Shown here piece by piece: positions 1 to 5,682 of a stretch of DNA of 7,576 bases. This stretch comes from Alphaproteobacteria bacterium. GTDB lineage: Bacteria; Pseudomonadota; Alphaproteobacteria; ATCC43930; CGMCC-115725. Each line of letters starts with the position of its first letter. The first letter of the stretch is position 1. The position numbers and the translations under genes were made by a program. The stretch lies in the NCBI GenBank assembly GCA_017353855.1, contig JAFMSA010000185.1, positions 1-7,576 on the forward strand, given 5' to 3'. The notes beneath the pieces were generated by a model. It was not told the DNA's origin. It did not search any database and worked only from the letters and a program-made list of their open reading frames with translations.

Positions 1-264
1 ACGTTCGGCACGCTGTTGTTCCTGGGATTTTGGAACAGGAGGTTGGGCATCCTCGGGGCGCTCGGCTCCAGTGCCACCTTCATCGCCACCGTCACGATCA
101 TCCCGTTTATGCCCGACGGCTGGGACGCGGCTGCCGGCGGATTCCCGGCAATGACCGGCAATGTTCCCTTTTTGATGAAGGACGTAGTTCTCCTTGCAAC
201 ATCACTCTACCTTCTGATGCAGGACCTCCGGAGGGAATTGCTCTCCACTGACACAGGTGAGTGA
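1..264 (+). CDS. DUF417 (YkgB/RclC-type) inner-membrane protein, C-terminal part
   Basis: The gene enters from the left edge, reads in frame from base 1 and stops at TGA 262-264, so about 87 C-terminal residues are present. Two hydrophobic stretches are visible, one around GILGALGSSATFIATVTII and one around FLMKDVVLLATSLYLLM. A Pro/Gly-rich loop lies between them, and the second stretch begins with the G-x-x-P-F-L-x-K-D-x-V-L-L pattern I associate with DUF417 proteins. Members are about 150-200 residues with four membrane helices. Escherichia coli RclC, a reactive-chlorine resistance membrane protein, belongs to this family, but the biochemical role is unclear. A TTG at 16 is not the true start because the reading frame is open upstream. 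The short charged tail (DLRRELLSTDTGE) should face the cytoplasm. The family call is by eye and fairly good; the function is not established. Confidence 0.75.
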   Translation, partial: TFGTLLFLGFWNRRLGILGALGSSATFIATVTIIPFMPDGWDAAAGGFPAMTGNVPFLMKDVVLLATSLYLLMQDLRRELLSTDTGE

Positions 265-825
265 GCGCAAAGCCAAAGACACCCGCCGTAGGCGAACATC
301 GGACACAAGCACAGGCAGTCGGGCGGCGGTGATTTCCTCAAGTTTGGGATGCCGGTACGGCCATTTGGCAAGCGCGATTGATGACGGTGGAGGGTTTGGA
401 ACGAGAGGCCAATCGCCTGGAGAAGATGGCGGCCCCGGGGCCACATGAGATCCGGCAACGGGGTCGTTTAGCAGGACAGAGGATCGATTGGCTGACGGAT
501 CATTGGGAGTATCGAAATGTCTGTTGCTCCGGCACCAACCAACGCACGATGCGCATCGCAGCGCTCTTGCCGCCCGGCCTGGTTACCGGCACTCGTCGAT
601 CGCTGATAATTCGCGCCTTGGCGATTCGTCATGCGGGCGAGACGCAGATGCGCCGGTCCTCGATTGGAGAAACGCGATAACCACCGCAACGCGACGGAAA
701 CGCTGTAGCGCTATTTCGACCCGCAAATCGATGCAAAGGCTACCCTTACACGATTTGACAACCATTAACACGACCGGCGCACAAGGCTGCGCCATATTGC
801 AGCCCGTGAACCAAGGGAGACGCGG
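265..825. other. Long stretch without a convincing gene
   Basis: These 561 bp separate the DUF417 gene from the winged-helix gene. Open frames of 60-110 codons exist on both strands, but they overlap each other, are Arg/Ser-rich and resemble no family I know. The best small candidate is ATG 517 to TGA 604-606 (29 codons), preceded by GGGAG at 505-509 with good spacing. Its peptide is not recognisable. A TTGACA at 755-760 could be a -35 box, but the matching -10 position is poor. The rightmost part (785-820) is the leader of the winged-helix gene, with a small inverted repeat and its ribosome binding site. The stretch may be decayed coding DNA, but I could not identify a parent gene. Confidence 0.5.
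785..804. repeat. 6-bp-arm inverted repeat in the leader of the winged-helix gene
   Basis: GGCTGC (785-790) and GCAGCC (799-804) are perfect inverted arms around an 8-base AT-rich loop. The repeat sits 8 bases before the AAGGGAGA ribosome binding site. It could be an operator for autoregulation or a leader hairpin. With arms this short in GC-rich DNA it may also be chance. Confidence 0.25.
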
Positions 826-1338
826 GTGATAACGAATGCGTGTGCTGAGCGAGCACTCGACCCTCAACACCTGCCGCCGTTTGACGCAAGCCCGTCACCG
901 ACCGGTGCAGCCCTCGACTTCGGCCGCTTCCGGCTGCTGTTGCATCAACGGCAACTATTTGCCGGCGGCGGCCCGACAGAGTTGAGAGCACGCGCGTTCG
1001 AGGCGCTGCTGGCCTTGCTGGAGGCCGGTGGATCGCTGGTCACTAAAGACGAGCTCATCAGCCGTGTTTGGCCGGGCATCGTTGTCATCGAGGGGAATCT
1101 GAAGGTTCAAATCTCCTCGTTGCGGAAGGCTTTTGGCGAAGACCGCAATCATATCCGCACCGAGCTCGGCCGCGGCTATCGGTTCACTGCCGCAGTCCAT
1201 TCGCGAAACAGGCGCCAGTCGCCGCAACGTTTGGCCCCTCAATGGCTCCGCTGCCGATGGCGGCCCTGTTGGGGGCTCCGAGCTGATGCTGGCAATCGGT
1301 TTGAGCCGTCTCTCGGGGAAGCTGTCATATCCTTTTGA
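826..1338 (+). CDS. Orphan winged-helix (Trans_reg_C, OmpR/CadC-type) DNA-binding protein
   Basis: This is a 170-residue protein starting at GTG 826, with AAGGGAGA at 813-820 as ribosome binding site. Residues about 29-123 form an OmpR/PhoB-type winged helix. It begins DFGRFRLLLHQRQLFAGGG, continues with the typical ELRARAFEALLALLEAGG helix and VTKDELISRVWPG, then the recognition-helix region NLKVQISSLRKAFGED, and ends with the wing GRGYRFTAAV. There is no receiver domain, membrane helix or TPR/ATPase part, so it is not a standard two-component regulator. Residues about 126-150 are rich in Arg, Gln and Trp. I recall similar short orphan winged-helix proteins with basic tails in Bradyrhizobium. 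The tail may be real or the frameshifted remnant of a longer CadC-like protein. It lies 38 bp before the MlaC-family gene on the same strand, so it could be co-transcribed with it or control it. The target is unknown. Confidence 0.8.
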   Translation: MITNACAERALDPQHLPPFDASPSPTGAALDFGRFRLLLHQRQLFAGGGPTELRARAFEALLALLEAGGSLVTKDELISRVWPGIVVIEGNLKVQISSLRKAFGEDRNHIRTELGRGYRFTAAVHSRNRRQSPQRLAPQWLRCRWRPCWGLRADAGNRFEPSLGEAVISF

Positions 1339-1376
1339 GATTCATTACCTCAGCCACGGCACAAGAGAGAGCAGAG

Positions 1377-2045
1377 ATGACGACCCTTTCTGTTCCGGCA
1401 ATCAAGATTGCTGCATCACCAAGGTCGTTGTGGAGAACCGTGGCCTTTGCTGCTGGGCTCGGCCTTTGTATGCTTTCCTATTCCGTCAACGCCAATCCAT
1501 CGAGCGGCAGCGATACCGTTCGGGGTCTCTACGATGCGCTCCTCACTACAATGAAGAACGGCCAGGTACTGGGCCAAGGCGGTCGTTTCGCGCAATTAGA
1601 GCCGGTTATTCGCCGCAGCTTCGATATTCCCGCGATGGCGCGACTGTCGGTCGGATCCATCTGGGCCAGTCTCACAGAGACCCAGCGTCAGCAGGTGACC
1701 GAGAGCTTCGCACGCTATATATCGGCAATTTATGCCGACCGCTTCGATAGCTATGCTCGCCAGAAGCTGGAGGTGATCGGCGAGCAGCCCGTCTCATTCG
1801 GAGTCATGGTAAGGAGCCAGATCATCAAAGCCAACGGCGAACCGGTCAAAGTCGACTATATGATGCGCCGGAATGGCGCCAACTGGCTGATCTCGGATAT
1901 CTACCTCGACGGCGCAATCAGCGAGGTCGCGACCCGACGCTCCGAATTCGCCGCCATTCTTAAGGTGCAGGGCATTGACGGCCTGGTCGCGGCGCTTAAC
2001 CGCAAGGCCGACATCCTTACCGGGACGATGGCAAAGTCATCCTAG
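1377..2045 (+). CDS. MlaC/Ttg2D (HpnM-like) periplasmic phospholipid-binding protein
   Basis: This is a 222-residue protein, complete in length for the family. ATG 1377 is chosen because AAGAGAGA (1363-1370) lies at good spacing; a TTG at 1335 in frame has no such site. Residues 16-39 look like a signal peptide: basic RSLWR, then a hydrophobic core around AFAAGLGLCML, with likely cleavage after VNA (37-39). The mature part shows MlaC-family features: SFDIPAMARLSVGSIW (81-96), ETQRQQVTESFARYIS near 101-116, VKVDYMMRRNGANWLISDIY (157-176), and a C-terminal ATRRSEFAAILKVQGIDGL. Known members carry phospholipids between outer and inner membrane for the Mla ABC importer, and HpnM is a hopanoid-linked relative. 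The wording seems closer to HpnM, but no hopanoid or mla genes are visible nearby, so it is an orphan here. A possible stem-loop follows the stop. Confidence 0.85.
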   Translation: MTTLSVPAIKIAASPRSLWRTVAFAAGLGLCMLSYSVNANPSSGSDTVRGLYDALLTTMKNGQVLGQGGRFAQLEPVIRRSFDIPAMARLSVGSIWASLTETQRQQVTESFARYISAIYADRFDSYARQKLEVIGEQPVSFGVMVRSQIIKANGEPVKVDYMMRRNGANWLISDIYLDGAISEVATRRSEFAAILKVQGIDGLVAALNRKADILTGTMAKSS

Positions 2046-2059
2046 TCGCATCCTCCGGC

Positions 2060-2083
2060 CGACGGGACTTCGAGGGCCCGTCG
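2060..2083 (+). terminator. Possible stem-loop after the MlaC-family gene
   Basis: CGACGGG (2060-2066) and CCCGTCG (2077-2083) form a 7-bp perfect GC-rich stem with a 10-base loop, starting 14 bases after the stop codon. No T-run follows, so it is at best a weak intrinsic terminator. It could also be an RNA-stabilising hairpin. Confidence 0.3.
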
Positions 2084-2118
2084 AACGCATAGATCCAACA
2101 CTACGGCAGGGAGCAAAC

Positions 2119-2442
2119 ATGGATCGGGTCGTCGTGATGGAAACGTTTGTCCGCGTTGTTGATGCCGGCTCATTCTCCTATGCAGCCAAGCAACTGCGTA
2201 TCGGTCAAACCGCTGTTTCCAAGGCGATCATGCAGTTCGAGGACCGGCCTGGCGTGCGGCAGCTGTTGCGGTGGACGCATTGTCTGACGCCGACCGAAGC
2301 GGGTCACAATTTCTATGAACCCGCCAAAAGGGCGATCGAGGAGGCCGACGAAGCCGAACTCGCGGCGCAGGGCGCCGCCGCGACGTTCTCCGGTTCGGCG
2401 TCAGGTGGTAACAAAGCGGATCATTGTCAGCCCTTTCGGTAG
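2119..2442 (+). pseudogene. LysR-family regulator, N-terminal stump
   Basis: From ATG 2119, after GGGAG at 2109-2113, the frame encodes a LysR helix-turn-helix: METFVRVVDAGSFSYAAKQL, then IGQTAVSKAIMQFEDRPGVR, then LTPTEAGHNFYEPAKRAIEE. LysR regulators are about 300 residues; this frame stops after 107. The homology ends near residue 92 (about base 2395), just before the linker to the effector-binding domain, and the last 15 residues are junk. Several positions that are normally strict look damaged: Pro for Leu in EDRPGVR, Trp for Ser or Thr in LLRWTHC, and Cys for Gly in the same motif. I read this as a gene truncated by a deletion whose breakpoint joins the tail of the convergent peroxiredoxin remnant. 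A stand-alone HTH peptide is possible but unlikely to be functional. Confidence 0.8.
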
Positions 2443-2864
2443 CGCGCGTGTCCAGGCGGCCTTGGTCGCTGGAGCAGAGCGCAACGAAGCGGCGCGACGA
2501 TCGCGTCGGGTTCCAGCCGTTCGCGGTAATCGAGTGCGATTTTAGCGAGCGCGATCTCGCGGTCGGGCGCGATGGCGTAGGTCGCGGGCAGCGGAGAATT
2601 CCCAGCTGTTGTCGCCGTTAATGCCGGGCAGTGTCTTATTGTTAGACGTCGCACACCTCTTGGGGCAGCGAATAGACGAGGCCGAAAGGGCGCGCGACAC
2701 GGTTGCCCACATTCAATGCCTTTTCGATCGGGACGTCCGCCGCAGCCCTCGACCTCGGCCTCGTAAAGCTCGGCGCGGGCCGGCGGAGCCTAGCGGATAA
2801 ACTCGGCCCGCAGGGCATCCAATTCGGATTGCAACCTCATCCTCGCATCCGCTTGCCGGTTCAT
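2427..2864 (-). pseudogene. Peroxiredoxin-like (AhpC/TSA, redoxin) gene, decayed and lacking its active site
   Basis: Reading the - strand from ATG at 2864, pieces of one protein appear in successive frames. Piece 1 is RLQSELDALRAEFIR, an in-frame TAG (2792-2790), then APPARAELYEAEVE. Piece 2 (2746-2642) is ADVPIEKALNVGNR joined directly to VARPFGLVYSLPQEV. Piece 3 is KTLPGINGDNSWEF, and piece 4, one frame over, is LPATYAIAPDREIALAKIAL followed by DYRERLEPDAIVAPLR. The order matches the peroxiredoxin-like AhpC/TSA family: the N-terminal ELDAxRAEF helix, the KVGDRAPDF strand, FGLVYxLP, the INGDxSWELPxPATYVI strand and the C-terminal PEDxLAALR helix. The roughly 100 residues between ALNVGNR and VARPFG, which would hold the catalytic Cys motif, are absent. 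One nonsense change, at least three frame changes and an internal deletion make it dead. It is divergent from tetR. Confidence 0.72.
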
Positions 2865-2887
2865 TCTAGAGCAAACGATCTAAACGG
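2862..2887. promoter_or_regulatory. Imperfect copy of the putative TetR operator (peroxiredoxin/tetR divergent region)
   Basis: This 26-base stretch matches the perfect palindrome at 3641-3666 at about 17 of 26 positions when laid side by side. It shares CATT-x-TAGA on the left and GATCTAAA on the right. It covers the start codon of the dead peroxiredoxin gene and lies about 100 bp before tetR, where a repressor of a divergent pair would bind. The left arm has drifted more than the right, as might be expected after the target gene died. Confidence 0.5.
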
Positions 2888-2899
2888 CTTACAGGGGAT

Positions 2900-2928
2900 T
2901 TGCCGTTCTGGCACGCGTGTTCTAAAAC
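2900..2928 (+). promoter_or_regulatory. Candidate tetR promoter
   Basis: TTGCCG (2900-2905) and TAAAAC (2923-2928) are separated by 17 bases and lie 57 bases before the tetR start codon. The -10 overlaps TCTAAAA, the same half-site seen in both putative operators, which would suit autorepression. Sequence reading only. Confidence 0.4.
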
Positions 2929-2985
2929 CTATCGACCGGATCATGAGGATAGCGGCACCGCTGTGCCGCTGGCGCGAGGAGGCCG

Positions 2986-3573
2986 ATGGCACGACCGAGA
3001 GAGTTCGACGAGACGACCGTGCTGGAGGCGGCGATGAACTGCTTCTGGGCGCAGGGCTTCGAGCAGACGTCGGTGCGCGACCTCGCCGAGCGGATGGGGA
3101 TTACCGGCGCCAGCCTCTACAACGCGTTCGGCGACAAGCGGTCGTTGTATCGGCAAGCCTTCATCCATTACCTCGCGCAGACGGTGCGGGACCGCGTTGC
3201 GCGGCTTGAGAAACTGCCGCCGGCTTTGGCGATCCGGACATTTTTTGACGAGATCATCGAGCGGTCGGTCGATGACGGGCAGCGCCGCGGCTGCATGCTG
3301 GTCAATGCGGCGCTGGAACTGGCGCCTTACGACCCCGAATTTCAAAAACTCGTCGCCGAGGAAATGATGTTCATCGAGGCCTTTTTTCGCCGCTGCGTCG
3401 CGGCGGGGCAGAAGGACGGCTCGATCATCGAGACCCGCCCCGCCGATGAGGTGGGAAAGCTGCTGCTGAGCGTACTGCTCGGAATCCGTGTCCTGGCGCG
3501 GACGCGCCCGCAGCGCGAGGTGCTGGAAGGTGCGGCCAGCGGGGCATTGACCCTACTCGAGACCGACAGTTAA
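2986..3573 (+). CDS. TetR/AcrR-family repressor, intact
   Basis: This is a 195-residue protein, normal for TetR. ATG 2986 follows GAGGAGG (2976-2982) closely. The N-terminal DNA-binding domain is clear: MARPREFDETTVLEAAMNCF, then GFEQTSVRDLAERMGITGAS (helix-turn-helix, about residues 24-43), then SLYNAFGDKRSLYRQAF. The ligand domain contains RRGCMLVNAALELAPYDPEF (100-119), a block common in the branch that controls redox and detoxification genes. No frameshift or missing key residue is seen. Its neighbours are a dead peroxiredoxin-like gene running the other way and a broken oxidoreductase operon downstream. Matching AT-rich inverted repeats lie on both sides (2862-2887 and 3641-3666), and I infer these are its operators. 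The ligand is unknown. It appears to have outlived its targets, unless it also controls genes elsewhere. Confidence 0.92.
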   Translation: MARPREFDETTVLEAAMNCFWAQGFEQTSVRDLAERMGITGASLYNAFGDKRSLYRQAFIHYLAQTVRDRVARLEKLPPALAIRTFFDEIIERSVDDGQRRGCMLVNAALELAPYDPEFQKLVAEEMMFIEAFFRRCVAAGQKDGSIIETRPADEVGKLLLSVLLGIRVLARTRPQREVLEGAASGALTLLETDS

Positions 3574-3640
3574 CACTGGCCAAAACGTCAGCACCAGCGC
3601 TGATATCGCGCCTGCAATAGGTGGTGGTTTGAGGCTCACG

Positions 3641-3666
3641 CATTTTAGATTATTTGATCTAAAATG
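3641..3666. promoter_or_regulatory. Perfect 10-bp-arm palindrome, putative TetR operator
   Basis: CATTTTAGAT (3641-3650) and ATCTAAAATG (3657-3666) are perfect inverted arms around a 6-base AT-rich spacer. The site lies 68 bp after the tetR stop. A TTGAGG at 3629-3634 with TATTTG at 3651-3656 (16-base gap) may be a promoter that it overlaps. Size and symmetry suit a TetR dimer or dimer pair. The related site before tetR supports the link. It lacks the GC-rich stem and T-run of a terminator. Confidence 0.6.
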
Positions 3667-3729
3667 GGTGATAAGCTCAGGCATGACGAGGCGATCCCAT
3701 CGCCCTTCGCGGATGCGAGGACGGGCTCG

Positions 3730-3921
3730 GTGACCAGACTGACCGACTTGCCGCCCGATCGAGCCAAACGCTTGGCGGAACTCGAATGCCGGGACGTTGA
3801 AACGCGGCCCTGGGTGACCCGCCCGGCCTTGTCGATCCCACCGGCCGTCGCCCGCAGCGTGCTCGTGCGAGGTGGCGCACCGACGGAAAGACCGTCGGTC
3901 AGGCGGCTTTGGTGCCGATGA
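3730..3921 (+). pseudogene. Possible fragment of a GrdB-like (glycine/betaine reductase B family) protein
   Basis: From GTG 3730 the frame encodes TRLTDLPPDRAKRLAELECR and then DVETRPWVTRPALS, followed by about 28 residues that fade into noise and a stop. The first part resembles the N-terminus of the widespread non-selenoprotein relatives of glycine/sarcosine/betaine reductase subunit B, where a V-x-L-x-D-L-P start is followed by a PW-V-x-x-PLS motif and an A-L-V-S-T-A-G strand. The following LVRGGAP could be a damaged version of that strand and loop. If so, more than three quarters of the protein is gone. It lies between the perfect palindrome and the cytochrome b pseudogene, and so at the head of the former operon. 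The identification is weak and from memory of the family; an unrelated origin is quite possible. Confidence 0.3.
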
Positions 3922-3931
3922 GGTCGTGTCA

Positions 3932-4539
3932 ATGCGTGACGTGAAAACCGAAACATCTGCCGTCGAGACACCATCGTGCGTGGCCGGTCAGGATCATGCA
4001 CTGGGTCAACGCCGTGGTCAGGTTGATCATGATTACGTCGGGTTGGAGCATCTACGATGATGACGGAATCATACCTGGGTTCCATTTCAGTTTCTTCTGG
4101 CGACTTGGCGATTGGGCAGCCTGGAGCAACTGGCACTTCGCAGGCATGTGGTTTCTCATCATCGACGGGCTGAGCTACGGGGCCTATGGCTTCGCCAGCA
4201 GACGCTTCCGCGAGAAGCTGCTGCCGATCCGTCCGACCGAGGTGGTGCAGACCGTCATCGACACGCTGCACTTCAAGATCGCGCACGAGGACGTCACAAT
4301 GTACAACGCGGTGCAGAACCTGCTCTAATCATCGTCATTCTCGTCGGCATATTACCGGGATCGCCATCTGGAAGCCGGTACAATTTTCCGGCCTGGTCTC
4401 GTTGCTCGGCGGCTTTCAGAACGCGCGCGTGCTGCATTTTGCCGGGATGGCGGTGGTTGTCGGTTTTCTGATTGTGCATGTGGCGCTGGCGCTGCTCGTG
4501 CCCAAGACATTATGGGCGATGATTGCCGGTGGCCCCTGA
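3932..4539 (+). pseudogene. Cytochrome b561-type membrane subunit, frameshifted
   Basis: This is a recognisable di-haem cytochrome b domain of the kind that serves periplasmic molybdoenzymes, spread over three frames. ATG 3932 (after GATGAGG, 3917-3923) gives MRDVKTETSAVETP. After small indels near 3972-3982 the frame becomes WPVRIMHWVNAVVRLIMITS and continues with HFSFFWRLGDWAAWSNWHFA and FAGMWFLIIDGLSYGAYGFA, then LLPIRPTEVVQTVIDTL and DVTMYNAVQNLL, ending at TAA 4326-4328. Loss of one base there would explain the stop, because the next frame reads IIVILVGIL. A second gap of about 10 bases near 4350 moves to a third frame with ITGIAIWKPVQFSGLVSLLG, HFAGMAVVVGFLIVHVALAL and LLVPKTLWAMIAGGP to TGA 4537-4539. 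The His residues in MHW, NWHFAG, LHFAGM and IVHVALA fit haem ligands. The gene is followed within 25 bp by the molybdopterin enzyme it would have served. Confidence 0.85.
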
Positions 4540-4561
4540 CTGAAGCCACGTGGCCGGCAGT

Positions 4562-5231
4562 ATGAGATCCCCCTTTCGCCCGGACCTTCCAGCTTCGGCG
4601 GTCCTCGACGACCATAAGCCGCTGATCCGCTCACTCGAACGGCGCGGGCTGATCCGTGGCGGGCTTTCCCTAGGCGCGCTCGTCATGCTGACCGGGTGCG
4701 ACGTCAAGCGTCCGGAAGCGCTCGAATCCGCTCTGCTTGCGATATCCCGCTTCAATTATGGCGTGCAGGCGCTGCTGTTCGATCCGAACAAGCTGGCGGA
4801 CCTACCCGGCTTCGATGATTCTGCGGCCGCCGAAGTTTTACGCCTATTACGAGGTGACGGACGTCAAGCCCGTGAATGGGGCGACATGGCGTCTTGAGGT
4901 GTCGGGACTGGTCGCCGGCAAGCGGGCCTGGACGTTGTCCGATCTTCAGGCGCTGCCGCAGACGTCGATGGTCATCAAGCATATCTGCGTCGAGGGCTGG
5001 AGCTATATCGGTGGTTGGACCGGCGTCCCGCTGCGCCTCTTCCTCGAACGTGTCGGCGCGGACCTCCGGGCCAAATACGTCGCCTTCAAGGCAGCAGACA
5101 ACTATCCGAGCAGCAGCGACATGGCGTCGGCGCTGCATCCGCAGACTTTGCTGGCACTCAAATATGGCGGCGAGACGCCCGCCGATCCGTTTGGATATCC
5201 GATGCGTCTACGCACCTCGGTCAAGCTCGGG
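4562..5231 (+). pseudogene. Molybdopterin-dependent oxidoreductase (sulfite-oxidase/YedY fold), frameshifted and C-terminally lost
   Basis: ATG 4562 (a GTG at 4550 is also in frame) opens MRSPFRPDLPASAVLDDHK, followed by a twin-arginine start ERRGLIRGGLSLGALVMLTG and a lipobox-like LTGC, so the product was probably a Tat-exported lipoprotein. The first frame runs to about NKLA near 4800. The homology then continues one frame over with TYPASMILRPPKFYAYYEVT, a change explained by loss of two bases. The second frame has VSGLVAGKRAWTLSDLQALP and then IKHICVEGWSYIGGWTGVPL, where the Cys (codon 4986-4988) is the expected molybdenum ligand of this fold. It continues through DPFGYPMRLRTSVKLG. Family members go on for roughly 35 more residues that close the domain, but here the sequence switches at about 5231 into a different gene. 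The cytochrome b pseudogene directly upstream was presumably its electron partner. Confidence 0.85.
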
Positions 5232-5327
5232 TGCGGAAATCCGCGAGCGGATGAGCGGCAACCTTTGCCGCTGCGCCTGCTACCGAACATCGTCGACGCG
5301 GTCGCCGACGCGGCGCGGAGGAGCTGA
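5232..5327 (+). pseudogene. C-terminal remnant of a [2Fe-2S] subunit of the xanthine/aldehyde oxidase family
   Basis: Immediately after the lost molybdopterin gene the frame starting at 5233 reads AEIRERMSGNLCRCACY. This is the hallmark of the second [2Fe-2S] cluster (C-x-C within NLCRC) in small subunits such as PaoA, CoxS and XdhC-type proteins. One base later in phase comes PNIVDAVADAARRS and TGA 5325-5327. Restoring one C in the Tyr-Pro codons (5281-5285) would join the two parts. The complete subunit is about 150-200 residues; the plant-type N-terminal cluster and the rest are missing, so only about 30 residues remain. The next gene (FAD subunit) follows after 3 bases with GGAGGAG at 5317-5323, the tight spacing of an intact pao/xdh-type operon. 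The remnant is not translated in its own frame as things stand. Confidence 0.85.
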
Positions 5328-5330
5328 ACC

Positions 5331-5682
5331 GTGCATCCCTTCACGCTTTCGCGGGCCGACGATGCGGCGGCCGCGATCGCCGCCCATGCGCACGACCCGC
5401 ATCTCGCCTTCAATCGCCGGCGGCACCGACCTGATCGGGCTTATGAAGGACCGTGCGGCGCATCCCGAGCGGCTGCTCGATATCAACGCTCTGCCCGGCA
5501 TGGCGCAGATCGCGGCGCTGCCGGAGGGCGGCCTGCGGATCGGCGCGCTTGCCCGCATGAGCGACGTGGCGGCCGACCGCGAGGTGCGCCGGCGCTTTCC
5601 CGTAATTGCCGAGGCGTTGCTGGCCTCGGCCTCAGGCCAGCTGCGCAACATGGCGTCGATCGGCGGCAACATCATTCGATGA
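5331..5682 (+). pseudogene. FAD-binding subunit of a xanthine/aldehyde oxidase-type enzyme, frameshifted and truncated
   Basis: GTG 5331 with GGAGGAG at 5317-5323 opens HPFTLSRADDAAAAIAAHAH and continues DPHLAF to 5411. An extra A at 5412-5413 then shifts the frame, and the homology goes on as IAGGTDLIGLMKD, the typical FAD diphosphate-binding loop, followed by HPERLLDINALPGM, LRIGALARMSDVAAD and the second FAD motif QLRNMASIGGNII. The frame meets TGA at 5680-5682. PaoB/CoxM-like subunits are about 280-330 residues; only about 117 are present, with the rest of the FAD domain and the CO-dehydrogenase flavoprotein C-terminal domain missing. The third, large molybdenum subunit that normally follows is absent too. 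The sequence after GGN does not continue the family and joins an unrelated scrap. Confidence 0.87.

Noticed and set aside
202..458. Two overlapping - strand frames of about 80 codons after the DUF417 gene
   Set aside because: They overlap the end of DUF417, lack a good ribosome binding site and resemble no protein family I know.
1133..1750. A 205-codon + strand frame overlapping the winged-helix and MlaC-family genes
   Set aside because: It runs out of frame through two well-supported genes and shows low-complexity Arg/Ser composition. It could explain the odd regulator tail as a frameshift, but neither frame gives a recognisable continuation.
3641..3666. Palindrome as the terminator of tetR or the end of an insertion sequence
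   Set aside because: The stem is AT-rich without a T-run, and no transposase or matching element end or target duplication was found nearby.
3645..4286. A 213-codon open frame on the - strand
   Set aside because: It is antisense to the cytochrome b and GrdB-like remnants, is rich in Arg/Ser/Pro with no domain, and starts inside a real gene's complement.
4320..4360. Programmed ribosomal frameshift in the cytochrome b gene
   Set aside because: There is no slippery heptamer at the break, two different shifts occur within 30 bases, and about four residues of a membrane helix are missing, which fits damage rather than recoding.
5680..5682. TGA at the end of the FAD subunit read as selenocysteine
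   Set aside because: No family member has selenocysteine there, the sequence beyond does not continue the FAD domain in that frame, and no SECIS-like structure was seen.
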